A DNA stretch of 8,694 nucleotides from contig JANWKW010000182.1 of assembly GCA_025451135.1 (NCBI GenBank), positions 1-8,694 on the forward strand, in the 5' to 3' direction. The position numbers and the translations under genes were made by a program. The stretch comes from Vulcanimicrobiia bacterium (GTDB lineage: Bacteria > Vulcanimicrobiota > Vulcanimicrobiia > Vulcanimicrobiales > Vulcanimicrobiaceae). The notes beneath the pieces were generated by a model, which was not told the origin of the DNA, ran no database searches, and saw nothing but the letters and a program-made list of their open reading frames with translations. Shown in pieces: positions 1 through 6,135 of this stretch. Position 1 is the stretch's first letter; every line of letters begins with the position of its first letter.

Positions 1-543
1 CGCGAACCCGAAGCGGGCCGCGAACTGCGCCGCCCGCAGCATCCGGAGCGGGTCTTCAGCGAAGGTCCGCGGGGTCAGGATCGCGATGCGCTTGGCCGCG
101 ATGTCGGCCGCGCCGTCGAACGGGTCGACCCGCGTTCCGCCGGGCAGCGCCCGGGCGATCATGTTCATCCGGAAGTCGCGCCGGCTCAAGTCGTCCTCGA
201 GCGGGATCTCCGGACCGCTCTCGACCGCAAAATCGCGGTGACCGGTCCCGGTCGAGTGCTCCCGGCGCGGCAAGGCGACGTCGACCGTCACCCCGCCGAC
301 GGTCAGCTTGATCACGGCGAAGGACGCGCCCACCAGGTCGACCCGGCCGAGGGGGCCGAGCGCCGCCAGGACGCGTTCGAGCGGCACGCCGGCCACCACG
401 TAGTCCAGATCGTGCGGCGCGGCGCCGCCCGGATCGCGCAATTCGTCGCGAACGCGCCCGCCCACGGCGAACAGCGAACCGTCCGGCAGGACGGCGGCAA
501 GCCTGGCGTCGAGCGGATGGGGCCGGTACGTCGTCGCGTTCAA
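1..543 (-). CDS. cca: CCA-adding / poly(A) polymerase-type tRNA nucleotidyltransferase, N-terminal part (cut by window edge)
   Basis: The reverse strand encodes 181 residues of the class II nucleotidyltransferase head domain, open to the window edge. Members add CCA (or only CC, A, or poly-A) to RNA 3' ends in the cytoplasm. Visible motifs are FAVGGRVRDELR (about residues 25-36), the metal-binding pair in HDLDYVV (D45 and D47), VDVALPRREHSTGTGHRDF (88-105), RRDFRMN (121-127), and EDPLRMLRAAQFAARFGF (163-180), where the neck domain begins. The frame has no ATG near the N-terminus. TTG at 543 fits the family N-terminus, and a second in-frame TTG lies at 552; an in-frame TAG at 589-591 bounds the gene upstream. 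No clear Shine-Dalgarno sequence is seen. The C-terminal specificity region lies outside the window, so CCA, A-only and poly(A) activity cannot be separated. It is divergent from the exported-protein gene. Confidence 0.87.
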   Translation of the reverse strand, partial: MNATTYRPHPLDARLAAVLPDGSLFAVGGRVRDELRDPGGAAPHDLDYVVAGVPLERVLAALGPLGRVDLVGASFAVIKLTVGGVTVDVALPRREHSTGTGHRDFAVESGPEIPLEDDLSRRDFRMNMIARALPGGTRVDPFDGAADIAAKRIAILTPRTFAEDPLRMLRAAQFAARFGFA

Positions 544-612
544 TTCATTCAAACTTCGCTCAAAAAAGCCGGGTGCGCGGCTGTGGTGCTAAACAATTCG
601 CGCGTTACCCGG

Positions 613-618
613 TATCTT
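613..618 (+). promoter_or_regulatory. Possible -10 box (TATCTT) close to the exported-protein start
   Basis: TATCTT matches the TANNNT form of a -10 element. It lies 5 bases before GTG 624 and 8 before ATG 627, in the short divergent gap after the nucleotidyltransferase gene. A transcript starting at the usual distance would have almost no leader, consistent with the missing Shine-Dalgarno sequence. No convincing -35 hexamer is seen. This is inference from spacing alone. Confidence 0.3.
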
Positions 619-626
619 GCTTCGTG

Positions 627-2741
627 ATGAAGCGTGTATTGTCTGTCGCGGCCGCTCTAATTCTGTTCGCAGCCGCTCCGGCCGGCGCGTGGGTCTCCCA
701 CGACGCCCGCGTCGCCGCCGTCAAGACCGCGACCGCGCCGCCGCTCGACGCATCCCTGACGGACCCGATCTGGCAGACCGCGCTCAAGCTCGACGGGTTC
801 TACGATTACACGGCCAAGGCGCCCGCCCGGCTCGTTACCACCGCCTACGTGCTCTACGATGCCAAGAACCTGTACGTCGGCGTCAAGGTGCAGCAGGCGG
901 GCGTCGCGATCACCGCGACCCAGAACGTCGACCACGCCGGCGTCGCGACCGACGATCACATCTCGGTCAACCTCGACACCGCCGGCAACGGCACGCGCGT
1001 CTATCAGTTCCGCGCCAATCCGAAGGGCGTCCACGACGAGTACTCGAGCGAGAACGCGCGCTACGCGCCGGACTGGACGTCCCTTGCGAAGATCTTCCCG
1101 AACGGCGACTACAACCTGCTCTTCGTCATCCCGTTCTCGGTGATCCGCGGCGAGAGCGCGCCGAGCCAGGACTGGCGCTTCGACGTCGTGCGGTTCATCG
1201 CTGCGACCAACGACGAATACACCTGGGCCTACGACGCGACCATGAACAGCGTCGGCTCGTCGCAGTACTGGCCGTATCTGACCGGCATCCGGATCGCCGC
1301 CGCCGCCACCCGCCCGCGCCCGCGCGCCGACATCTACGGTCTGGCCAGCGCGGGCCGAGACCGGCGCATCTTCCAGGACGGCATCGGAAGTTTCCGCGAC
1401 ACCGATCCGCGCAACTACGGCATCGACCTGACCTATCCGCTCACGAATACCTTGGCGTTCGTGGGCACCGCCAATCCCGACTTCTCCAACGTGGAGCAGG
1501 ACCAGACCACCATCGCGCCCCAGGAGTTCCAGCGCCAGTACAGCGAGTACCGGCCGTTCTTCTCGCAGGGCGCGAACTTCCTCGGCGGCATCCCCAACAT
1601 CAACATCAACAGCTATCAGACGCTGCTCTACACGCCCGCCATCGGCATCTTCAACCACGGCGAGAAGCTCGAGGGGACGATCGGCCAGAATTCGATCGGC
1701 ATCCTCAACGTCGGCGGGAACGGTTTCAGCGATCGCGCGCTGGGCTACTCACACAACAAGACCGACAATTCGTTCAGCTACGGGATGCAGGCGGTCACGA
1801 CCGATCGCACCGACGGCACCCGCGATACGGCCTACGGCTTCGGTGCGGCCACCACCAATCCGCACAGCGGCGCGCTGTTCTTGGCGAACTATCAGGCCGA
1901 TCGCGGCACGGCCGTGACCGACCCCTCGCAGGCGAACGCGATCGCGATCGGCGGCGGCGTGCAGAACGCGACGTGGCTCGCGCTGGCGGATTGGAAAGAT
2001 ATCGGCCCGCAGTTCGCCCCGCAGCTCGGCTACACGCAGATCGCCGACATCCGCGGGCCGCAGGCCATCGTGCAGTACAACGGGACCGGGCGCAAAGGCG
2101 CGTTCCTCAAGGCCTATCAGCTCACGTTCGTCGGCGATACGTATCGCGACCGCGCGGGCGATACGCACGAGGCCGACTTCAACGGGAACGTCAACCTGAC
2201 GTTCGACGACAACGTCACGTTCGGCTACGGCGACAGCGTGAGCGAGCTGCGCTTCCCCGGCATCGGCGTTCTGCCGTTCAACAGCCAGACGGTCGCGGTC
2301 GGGTACAAGGACGGCAGTCCGTCACCGACCGACGCGACCTACTCGTGGGGAGCGTTCGACGGCCTGTACCTCCAGCAGTTCTCCTCCTCGACCACGCGAC
2401 AGTTCGGCCTCTACGGCATCTCGTTCGAATACGACGGATCGGTCGAACGGCGGACCGATCTCACCTACTTCCCCGCGCCGGACCGCGATACGCAGTGGCT
2501 GCGTCGCGTCTCCCTGACCCGGTCGTTCGGCAAGAACGCGAGCCTCGCGATCGGCCTGCGCGGGATCAACGGCGACGGCGGCTTCGCCGCGCCCGGCACG
2601 AATCTCGCGATCTCGTACCACAAGCGCTTCGCCGATCTGAACGAGGTGTATTTCGACTACGGGACGCCGGCGGCGACCAGCACGCTCAACCGCTGGATCC
2701 TCAAATACGTCTTCCACTTCGGCGGCGCCACCGGAACGTAG
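627..2741 (+). CDS. Exported CBM9-like / DUF5916-type outer-membrane beta-barrel protein
   Basis: This encodes 704 residues. The N-terminus (MKRVLSVAAALILFAAAPAGA) is a classic Sec signal peptide with probable cleavage after AGA at residue 21. Residues ~30-215 look like the CBM9-like fold that opens DUF5916 proteins: LDASLTDPIWQTA, then YVLYDAKNLYVGVKV, TDDHISVNLDT and FRANPKGVHDEYSSENA. From ~235 to the end, alternating hydrophobic/aromatic strands resemble a beta-barrel. The block TANPDFSNVEQDQTT followed by EYRPFFSQGANFL is the family's best-conserved part, and the C-terminus (WILKYVFHFGG) looks like a barrel terminal strand. Known relatives are annotated as carbohydrate-binding family 9 domain proteins; substrate and role are mostly unknown, so binding or transport at the outer membrane is inference. 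ATG 627 is chosen because it begins the signal peptide; GTG 624 is immediately upstream in frame. No Shine-Dalgarno sequence is visible. Confidence 0.87.
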   Translation: MKRVLSVAAALILFAAAPAGAWVSHDARVAAVKTATAPPLDASLTDPIWQTALKLDGFYDYTAKAPARLVTTAYVLYDAKNLYVGVKVQQAGVAITATQNVDHAGVATDDHISVNLDTAGNGTRVYQFRANPKGVHDEYSSENARYAPDWTSLAKIFPNGDYNLLFVIPFSVIRGESAPSQDWRFDVVRFIAATNDEYTWAYDATMNSVGSSQYWPYLTGIRIAAAATRPRPRADIYGLASAGRDRRIFQDGIGSFRDTDPRNYGIDLTYPLTNTLAFVGTANPDFSNVEQDQTTIAPQEFQRQYSEYRPFFSQGANFLGGIPNININSYQTLLYTPAIGIFNHGEKLEGTIGQNSIGILNVGGNGFSDRALGYSHNKTDNSFSYGMQAVTTDRTDGTRDTAYGFGAATTNPHSGALFLANYQADRGTAVTDPSQANAIAIGGGVQNATWLALADWKDIGPQFAPQLGYTQIADIRGPQAIVQYNGTGRKGAFLKAYQLTFVGDTYRDRAGDTHEADFNGNVNLTFDDNVTFGYGDSVSELRFPGIGVLPFNSQTVAVGYKDGSPSPTDATYSWGAFDGLYLQQFSSSTTRQFGLYGISFEYDGSVERRTDLTYFPAPDRDTQWLRRVSLTRSFGKNASLAIGLRGINGDGGFAAPGTNLAISYHKRFADLNEVYFDYGTPAATSTLNRWILKYVFHFGGATGT

Positions 2742-2747
2742 TATCAT
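2742..2747 (+). promoter_or_regulatory. Possible leaderless-type -10 box (TATCAT) before the C26 hydrolase
   Basis: TATCAT fits TANNNT and is followed by exactly six bases and then the ATG at 2754. It lies in a small AT-rich patch directly after the upstream gene's TAG. The arrangement TANNNT-N6-ATG is known from leaderless genes in Deinococcus and some other bacteria. Whether it is used here is unknown, because the gene may simply be read through from upstream. Confidence 0.33.
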
Positions 2748-2753
2748 ACGCGC

Positions 2754-3434
2754 ATGAAGAGCCTGCGCATCGGTCTGAGCCACGGCGACGACGAACGGTA
2801 CGGGAACTACCCTCAAGCGCTACGCCGCATCGGCGAACGCTTGGGCTACGACGTCGAGACGGTCTGGCTGCACGAGGCCGATGCCGGCCGGCTCGACGGC
2901 ATCGTGTTCACCGGCGGCGAGGACGTCGATCCGGCGCGGTACGGGCGCGACGACGCGCGCGACCTGTGCGATGTCGACACCGGGCGCGACGCCTTCGAAT
3001 GGGCCCTGCGCGACGCGAACGCGCATCTGCCGACGCTGGCCGTCTGTCGCGGCGCGCAGCTGCTCAACGTCTATCACGGCGGCACGCTGATCCCGCATCT
3101 GGCGACCGCCGACGATCACGTACGCCGCAACGGTGCCGACAGCGAACACGCGCTGGTCCCGATCGCCGGGAGTCTGCTCGAAGCCATGGCGAACGGCGAT
3201 CCGCGCACCAACTCCTCGCACCACCAAGCCGTCGATCGGCTCGCGGCGCCGTTCCGCGCGACCGCGTACGCGCCGGACGGCACGCTCGAAGCCTACGAAT
3301 ATGCCGATCGCGACGCGCACCCGTTCTTTCTCGCGACCCAGTGGCATCCCGAGCGGATGCCCGAGCGAAGCCTCGGCGACGGGCCGATCGCGGCGTTTCT
3401 GACGGCGTGCGCGGAGGGCCCGGTCGCGCTATAG
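2754..3434 (+). CDS. Peptidase C26 / gamma-glutamyl-gamma-aminobutyrate hydrolase-like class I glutamine amidotransferase
   Basis: This encodes 226 residues, close to the usual ~230-250 of PuuD-like enzymes, which hydrolyse gamma-glutamyl amide bonds (gamma-glutamyl-GABA in polyamine breakdown for E. coli PuuD). The substrate here is not known. The fold signature is complete: FTGGEDVDPARYG (52-64), the nucleophile elbow VCRGAQLLNV with Cys98, NSSHHQAV (153-160), and ATQWHPE with the catalytic pair His198 and Glu200. There is no signal peptide, so it should be cytoplasmic. The ATG follows the stop of the exported-protein gene by 12 bases, suggesting co-transcription. No Shine-Dalgarno sequence is present, but TATCAT sits exactly six bases before the ATG, so a separate leaderless promoter is possible. 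Other C26 roles, such as folylpolyglutamate hydrolysis, cannot be excluded. Confidence 0.9.
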   Translation: MKSLRIGLSHGDDERYGNYPQALRRIGERLGYDVETVWLHEADAGRLDGIVFTGGEDVDPARYGRDDARDLCDVDTGRDAFEWALRDANAHLPTLAVCRGAQLLNVYHGGTLIPHLATADDHVRRNGADSEHALVPIAGSLLEAMANGDPRTNSSHHQAVDRLAAPFRATAYAPDGTLEAYEYADRDAHPFFLATQWHPERMPERSLGDGPIAAFLTACAEGPVAL

Positions 3435-3451
3435 TGCCATAATAGCGGCAC
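3434..3451. other. Small hairpin at the end of the C26 hydrolase gene
   Basis: GTGCC (3434-3438) pairs with GGCAC (3447-3451) around an 8-base AT-rich loop, starting on the last base of the stop codon. There is no T-run after it on either strand, so it is a weak candidate for termination. It could protect the 3' end or be chance. Confidence 0.25.
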
Positions 3452-3490
3452 CTTCGGCGGCTTAATACGTTTCACGACAAACATCCTGAC

Positions 3491-3516
3491 GGTGCGCATC
3501 GCGCGCCCCGTTTTCT
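3491..3516 (+). terminator. Candidate Rho-independent terminator for the plus-strand pair
   Basis: GGTGCGC (3491-3497) pairs with GCGCGCC (3501-3507) as a 7-bp stem with one G-U pair and the loop ATC. It is followed by CCG and the T-rich stretch TTTTCT (3511-3516). It lies 56 bases past the hydrolase stop and in the convergent gap, where a terminator is expected. Its T-tract runs into the stop codon of rsmG (3515-3517). On the minus strand the same stem lacks a following T-run, so it should work mainly for plus-strand transcripts. Confidence 0.5.
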
Positions 3517-4198
3517 ATCGGCAGAGCGGGCGTTTCTCCGGGATGCCGATGCGGCGGGGAAAGCGTCCGTTCGTCTCCGCATCCTTGCGGACGAGCAGGA
3601 TGCGGCGCTCGCCCTGGAGCGGAATTTCGTTCTCGAGGCGTCCGCCCAGGACGAGCGCGGCGTCCTCGGCCGCATTGCGCTCGCCCGGCTCGAAGGCGCC
3701 CCGCTGAAAGGCGCCCACGCCGCCGGGTTCCAGGAACGGCAGCACCAGCTCCAGGACGGTCGAGGTGCTCGAGACCGCCCGGGCCGTTCCCGAGGCGAAC
3801 CGGCCGCGGAGATCCGGGTCGTGCCCGGCGACTTCGGCGCGTTCGGCGATCGCCCGGCCGCGGAGCCCGAGCGCAGCCAGCGTCTCTTCGAGAAACCGGG
3901 CCTTCTTGGCGGTGGACTCGATCATGGTGACGTGAAAACCGGTCGCGATCGCGAGTGGGATCGCCGGCAGGCCGCCGCCCGACCCGATATCGACGATCGA
4001 GTCGACCACGAAGGGGACGACCGTCAGGCAATCGATCAGGTGCGGTGCCAGCTCGTCCGCGGATTTGGCCCCGGTGAGATTGACCTTGCGGTTGGTCTCG
4101 AGCAGCCGCGCGCCGTATTCGGCCAGGCGCGGGACGAGCGGATCGGCCACCCCGCCCGCCTCCAGCAAGCGCGCAAGGGCGGACTCTTCGGTCGTCAC
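3515..4198 (-). CDS. rsmG: 16S rRNA (guanine-N7) methyltransferase RsmG (GidB)
   Basis: RsmG uses S-adenosylmethionine to methylate N7 of G527 (E. coli numbering) in the 530 loop of 16S rRNA; loss in other bacteria gives low-level streptomycin resistance. The 227-residue length fits the family. Visible features are NRKVNLTG (36-43), SAM motif I VDIGSGGGLPAIPLAI (69-84), the acidic ribose-binding residue in MIES (E94) followed by KKARFLEETL, ARAVSS with the downstream LPFLEPGG, and the C-terminal PRRIGIPEKRPL typical of RsmG. The start is GTG at 4198, which overlaps the mnmG stop as GTGA (4195-4198). No Shine-Dalgarno sequence precedes it, so translation is probably coupled to mnmG. It is the last gene of the minus-strand cluster here and converges on the C26 hydrolase gene. 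Confidence 0.97.
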   Translation of the reverse strand: MTTEESALARLLEAGGVADPLVPRLAEYGARLLETNRKVNLTGAKSADELAPHLIDCLTVVPFVVDSIVDIGSGGGLPAIPLAIATGFHVTMIESTAKKARFLEETLAALGLRGRAIAERAEVAGHDPDLRGRFASGTARAVSSTSTVLELVLPFLEPGGVGAFQRGAFEPGERNAAEDAALVLGGRLENEIPLQGERRILLVRKDAETNGRFPRRIGIPEKRPLCR

Positions 4199-6054
4199 GC
4201 CGGCACCGCGCCACGTTCGATCAGCATGCCCACGATCGCGATATCCGATGGCGTGACCCCGGGGATCCGGCCGGCCGCACCCAGCGTCCGCGGCCGCTGG
4301 GCCGCGAGCTTCTCCTTCGCCTCGAGGGAGAGCGCCCGAACGGCGCCATAGTCGAAGCCGTCTGGGATTTCGAGCCGCTCGTGCCGCGCGGCCCGCTCGA
4401 CCGCGGCGGCCTCGCGCTTCACGTAGCCCTCGACCCGGACCTCGACCGCGACCCGCTCGCCGATCTCCGGTGCGAGCGGCGGCACGAACCGGCCGGCCAC
4501 ATCGCTGTAGGAAAGGGTCGGGCGACGCAAGGCGTCCGCGACGGTCGCCGCTCCGTCGAAGCGCTCCCCGCCGATCGTGCCGGCGCCGAGCTTGGTGCTC
4601 GCGGCCCGGCGTAAGCCGTCGTCGAGCGCAGCCCGGCGTTCCTCGAAGGCCGCCCAGGCGTTGTCGTCGACCAGGCCCATCGCGCGGCCGACCGGGGTCA
4701 GGCGCAGATCCGCGTTGTCGTGCCGGAGCAAGACGCGGTGCTCGGCTCGCGAGGTCAATAGGCGGTACGGCTCGTCGACCCCTTTGCCGACCAGGTCGTC
4801 GACCATCACGCCGATGTAGGCCTCATGGCGACCGAGACGCATCGGCGCCTTCCCTTGGGCAGCCCGGGCCGCATTGGTCCCGGCCACCAGGCCCTGCGCG
4901 GCCGCTTCTTCATATCCCGACGTCCCGTTGAGCTGGCCGCAATGGTAGAGCCCGGCGATGCGGCGAGTCTCGAGGGTATCACGCAGCTGGGTCGGCGGCA
5001 CCATATCATATTCGACGGCATAGCCCGCCCGGAGCATCGTGCAGTCCTCGAGGCCGGGCAGGGTGTGGAGCATCTCCAGCTGGACCTCGGCCGGCAGCGA
5101 CGTCGAGAAGCCGCCGACGTACAGCGTCGATTCGTCCCAGCCCTCCGGCTCGATGAACAGCTGGTGGGTGGGATTGTGGGCGAACTTGACGACCTTATCT
5201 TCGATCGAGGGGCAGTAGCGTGGGCCGATCCCCTCGATCAGGTCGAGCCCGTAGAGCGGCGATCGGTGCAGGTTCTCGCGGACCAAGGCATGCGTCCGTT
5301 CGTTGGTCTCCGTCACGTAGCACGGGAGCTGCGGGCCCGCGAAACCGGCGGCGCCGGCGAACGCGAAGCGGAGGGGCTCGGGACTCGGGTCCTGACGCTG
5401 CATCGCCGAATTGTTTACCGTGAAACGGTCGATCCGGGGCGGCGTACCGGTCTTGAGCCGCTTGGTCGGGAAGCCGAGCCGCCGCAGGGCATGAGCCAGA
5501 CCCAGGGCCGGCGCCTCGCCGAACCGGCCGGCCGCCTCGGTATGCTCGCCCCGGAAGATCTTGCCGCCCAGAAAGGTGCCGGTCGCGAGGACGACGTGCG
5601 GCGCGTACCAGCGCGAGCCGTCGGCGCAGATGACCCCCCGGACGCGGCCCTCGCGGACGATCAGATCCTCGACCATGCCCTGCACGATTCGCAGGTTCGG
5701 CTGCGCGCGTAGCGCCGCCACCGCCCGGCGGGCGTACTGCGGCTTGTCCATGAGCTGGCGCAGGGCGCGCACCGCCGGCCCTTTGCTCTCGTTCAGGAAC
5801 CGCGCGTGCAGGCTCGACCCATCGGCCAACTCGCCCATTGCGCCGCCCAACGCGTCGATCTCGCGGACGACCTGACCCTTGGCGCTCCCGCCGATCGACG
5901 GATTGCACGGCAGCGTGCAGATCTTCTCGGGATCCCCGGTCACCAGGATGGTCGGGACGCCGATTCGCGCGGACGCGCGAGCGGCCTCGACGCCGGCGTG
6001 GCCGCCGCCGACGACGAGTACCGCCGCATCATCGGCCCGGATCGCTTCGTGCAT
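4195..6054 (-). CDS. mnmG: tRNA uridine-5-carboxymethylaminomethyl modification enzyme MnmG (GidA)
   Basis: MnmG is the FAD-binding partner of MnmE. The complex puts the (carboxymethyl)aminomethyl group on C5 of wobble uridine 34 in tRNAs reading NNA/NNG codons, using a folate one-carbon unit and NADH. The 619 residues are full length. The FAD-binding VVGGGHAGVEAA is at 14-25, followed by CTLPCNPSIGGSAKG (46-60). Signature 1 is GPRYCPSIEDKVVKF (277-291) with conserved Cys281, and signature 2 runs from CGQLNGTSGYEEAAAQGL (372-389) to AGTNA. The C-terminal helical domain that binds MnmE ends with IPDGFDYGAVRALS and RPRTLGAAGRIPGVTPSDI. ATG 6054 has GAGG four bases upstream. mnmG is separated from mnmE by an unknown gene and an opposing antitoxin gene, so it probably has its own promoter. 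Confidence 0.98.
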   Translation of the reverse strand: MHEAIRADDAAVLVVGGGHAGVEAARASARIGVPTILVTGDPEKICTLPCNPSIGGSAKGQVVREIDALGGAMGELADGSSLHARFLNESKGPAVRALRQLMDKPQYARRAVAALRAQPNLRIVQGMVEDLIVREGRVRGVICADGSRWYAPHVVLATGTFLGGKIFRGEHTEAAGRFGEAPALGLAHALRRLGFPTKRLKTGTPPRIDRFTVNNSAMQRQDPSPEPLRFAFAGAAGFAGPQLPCYVTETNERTHALVRENLHRSPLYGLDLIEGIGPRYCPSIEDKVVKFAHNPTHQLFIEPEGWDESTLYVGGFSTSLPAEVQLEMLHTLPGLEDCTMLRAGYAVEYDMVPPTQLRDTLETRRIAGLYHCGQLNGTSGYEEAAAQGLVAGTNAARAAQGKAPMRLGRHEAYIGVMVDDLVGKGVDEPYRLLTSRAEHRVLLRHDNADLRLTPVGRAMGLVDDNAWAAFEERRAALDDGLRRAASTKLGAGTIGGERFDGAATVADALRRPTLSYSDVAGRFVPPLAPEIGERVAVEVRVEGYVKREAAAVERAARHERLEIPDGFDYGAVRALSLEAKEKLAAQRPRTLGAAGRIPGVTPSDIAIVGMLIERGAVPA

Positions 6055-6058
6055 TGCG

Positions 6059-6062
6059 CCTC
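6059..6062 (-). promoter_or_regulatory. Shine-Dalgarno sequence of mnmG
   Basis: On the minus strand GAGG lies four bases before the ATG at 6054. It is one of only two recognisable ribosome-binding sites in the window; the other, before mnmE, is the very similar GAGGCGC directly before its ATG. It supports the chosen start. Confidence 0.6.
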
Positions 6063-6068
6063 ATTCTA
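6063..6068 (-). promoter_or_regulatory. Possible mnmG -10 box (TAGAAT)
   Basis: On the minus strand TAGAAT matches five of six bases of the consensus -10 and ends eight bases before the mnmG ATG. The transcript would start almost at the start codon, which conflicts with use of the GAGG ribosome-binding site. No good -35 lies 16-18 bases upstream. Alternative -10-like strings (CATAAT, AATAAT) occur on the minus strand inside the palindrome at 6104-6123, so the true mnmG promoter is unresolved. Confidence 0.25.
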
Positions 6069-6092
6069 ACAAACCATGCCAAATCAAAGCTG

Positions 6093-6101
6093 TGATATAG
6101 T
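6093..6101 (+). promoter_or_regulatory. Extended -10 promoter of the antitoxin gene (TGATATAGT)
   Basis: TG-N-TATAGT matches an extended -10 element, with five of six bases of TATAAT plus the upstream TG. The expected start site, around 6107-6109, falls in the left arm of the palindrome at 6104-6123, so a protein bound there should block it. The leader would be about 28 bases. No strong -35 is visible, which extended -10 promoters tolerate. Confidence 0.5.
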
Positions 6102-6103
6102 GG

Positions 6104-6123
6104 GTGTACATTATTATGTACAC
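6104..6123. promoter_or_regulatory. YefM-type operator: perfect inverted repeat with two TGTACA boxes
   Basis: GTGTACAT (6104-6111) and ATGTACAC (6116-6123) are perfect reverse complements around the spacer TATT. Each arm contains the self-complementary hexamer TGTACA (6105-6110 and 6117-6122), with centres 12 bp apart. The E. coli YefM-YoeB operator is known to be built from palindromes with a TGTACA core. The antitoxin encoded 13 bases downstream belongs to the same Phd/YefM family, so this is most likely its autoregulatory site. It also lies in the mnmG upstream region. Confidence 0.72.
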
Positions 6124-6135
6124 ATCGATACCTGC

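Noticed and set aside
657..1658. 333-codon minus-strand open frame opposite the exported-protein gene
   Set aside because: Antisense frame with low-complexity Arg/Val/Asp-rich content and no motif; the sense gene has signal peptide and family signature.
617..3442. A 941-codon open frame on the plus strand spanning both the exported-protein and hydrolase genes
   Set aside because: Its translation is arginine/proline-rich with no domain; it is the alternate frame of two well-supported genes in GC-rich DNA.
3462..4214. 250-codon minus-strand frame over rsmG
   Set aside because: Out-of-frame shadow of rsmG; the rsmG frame carries the SAM motif and C-terminal signature.
4825..5712. 295-codon plus-strand frame opposite mnmG
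   Set aside because: Antisense frame with no recognisable domain; mnmG is fully conserved on the other strand.
6076..6135. Upstream ATG giving a 20-residue N-terminal extension of the antitoxin
   Set aside because: It would translate through the extended -10 promoter and the operator, and the extension has no family match.
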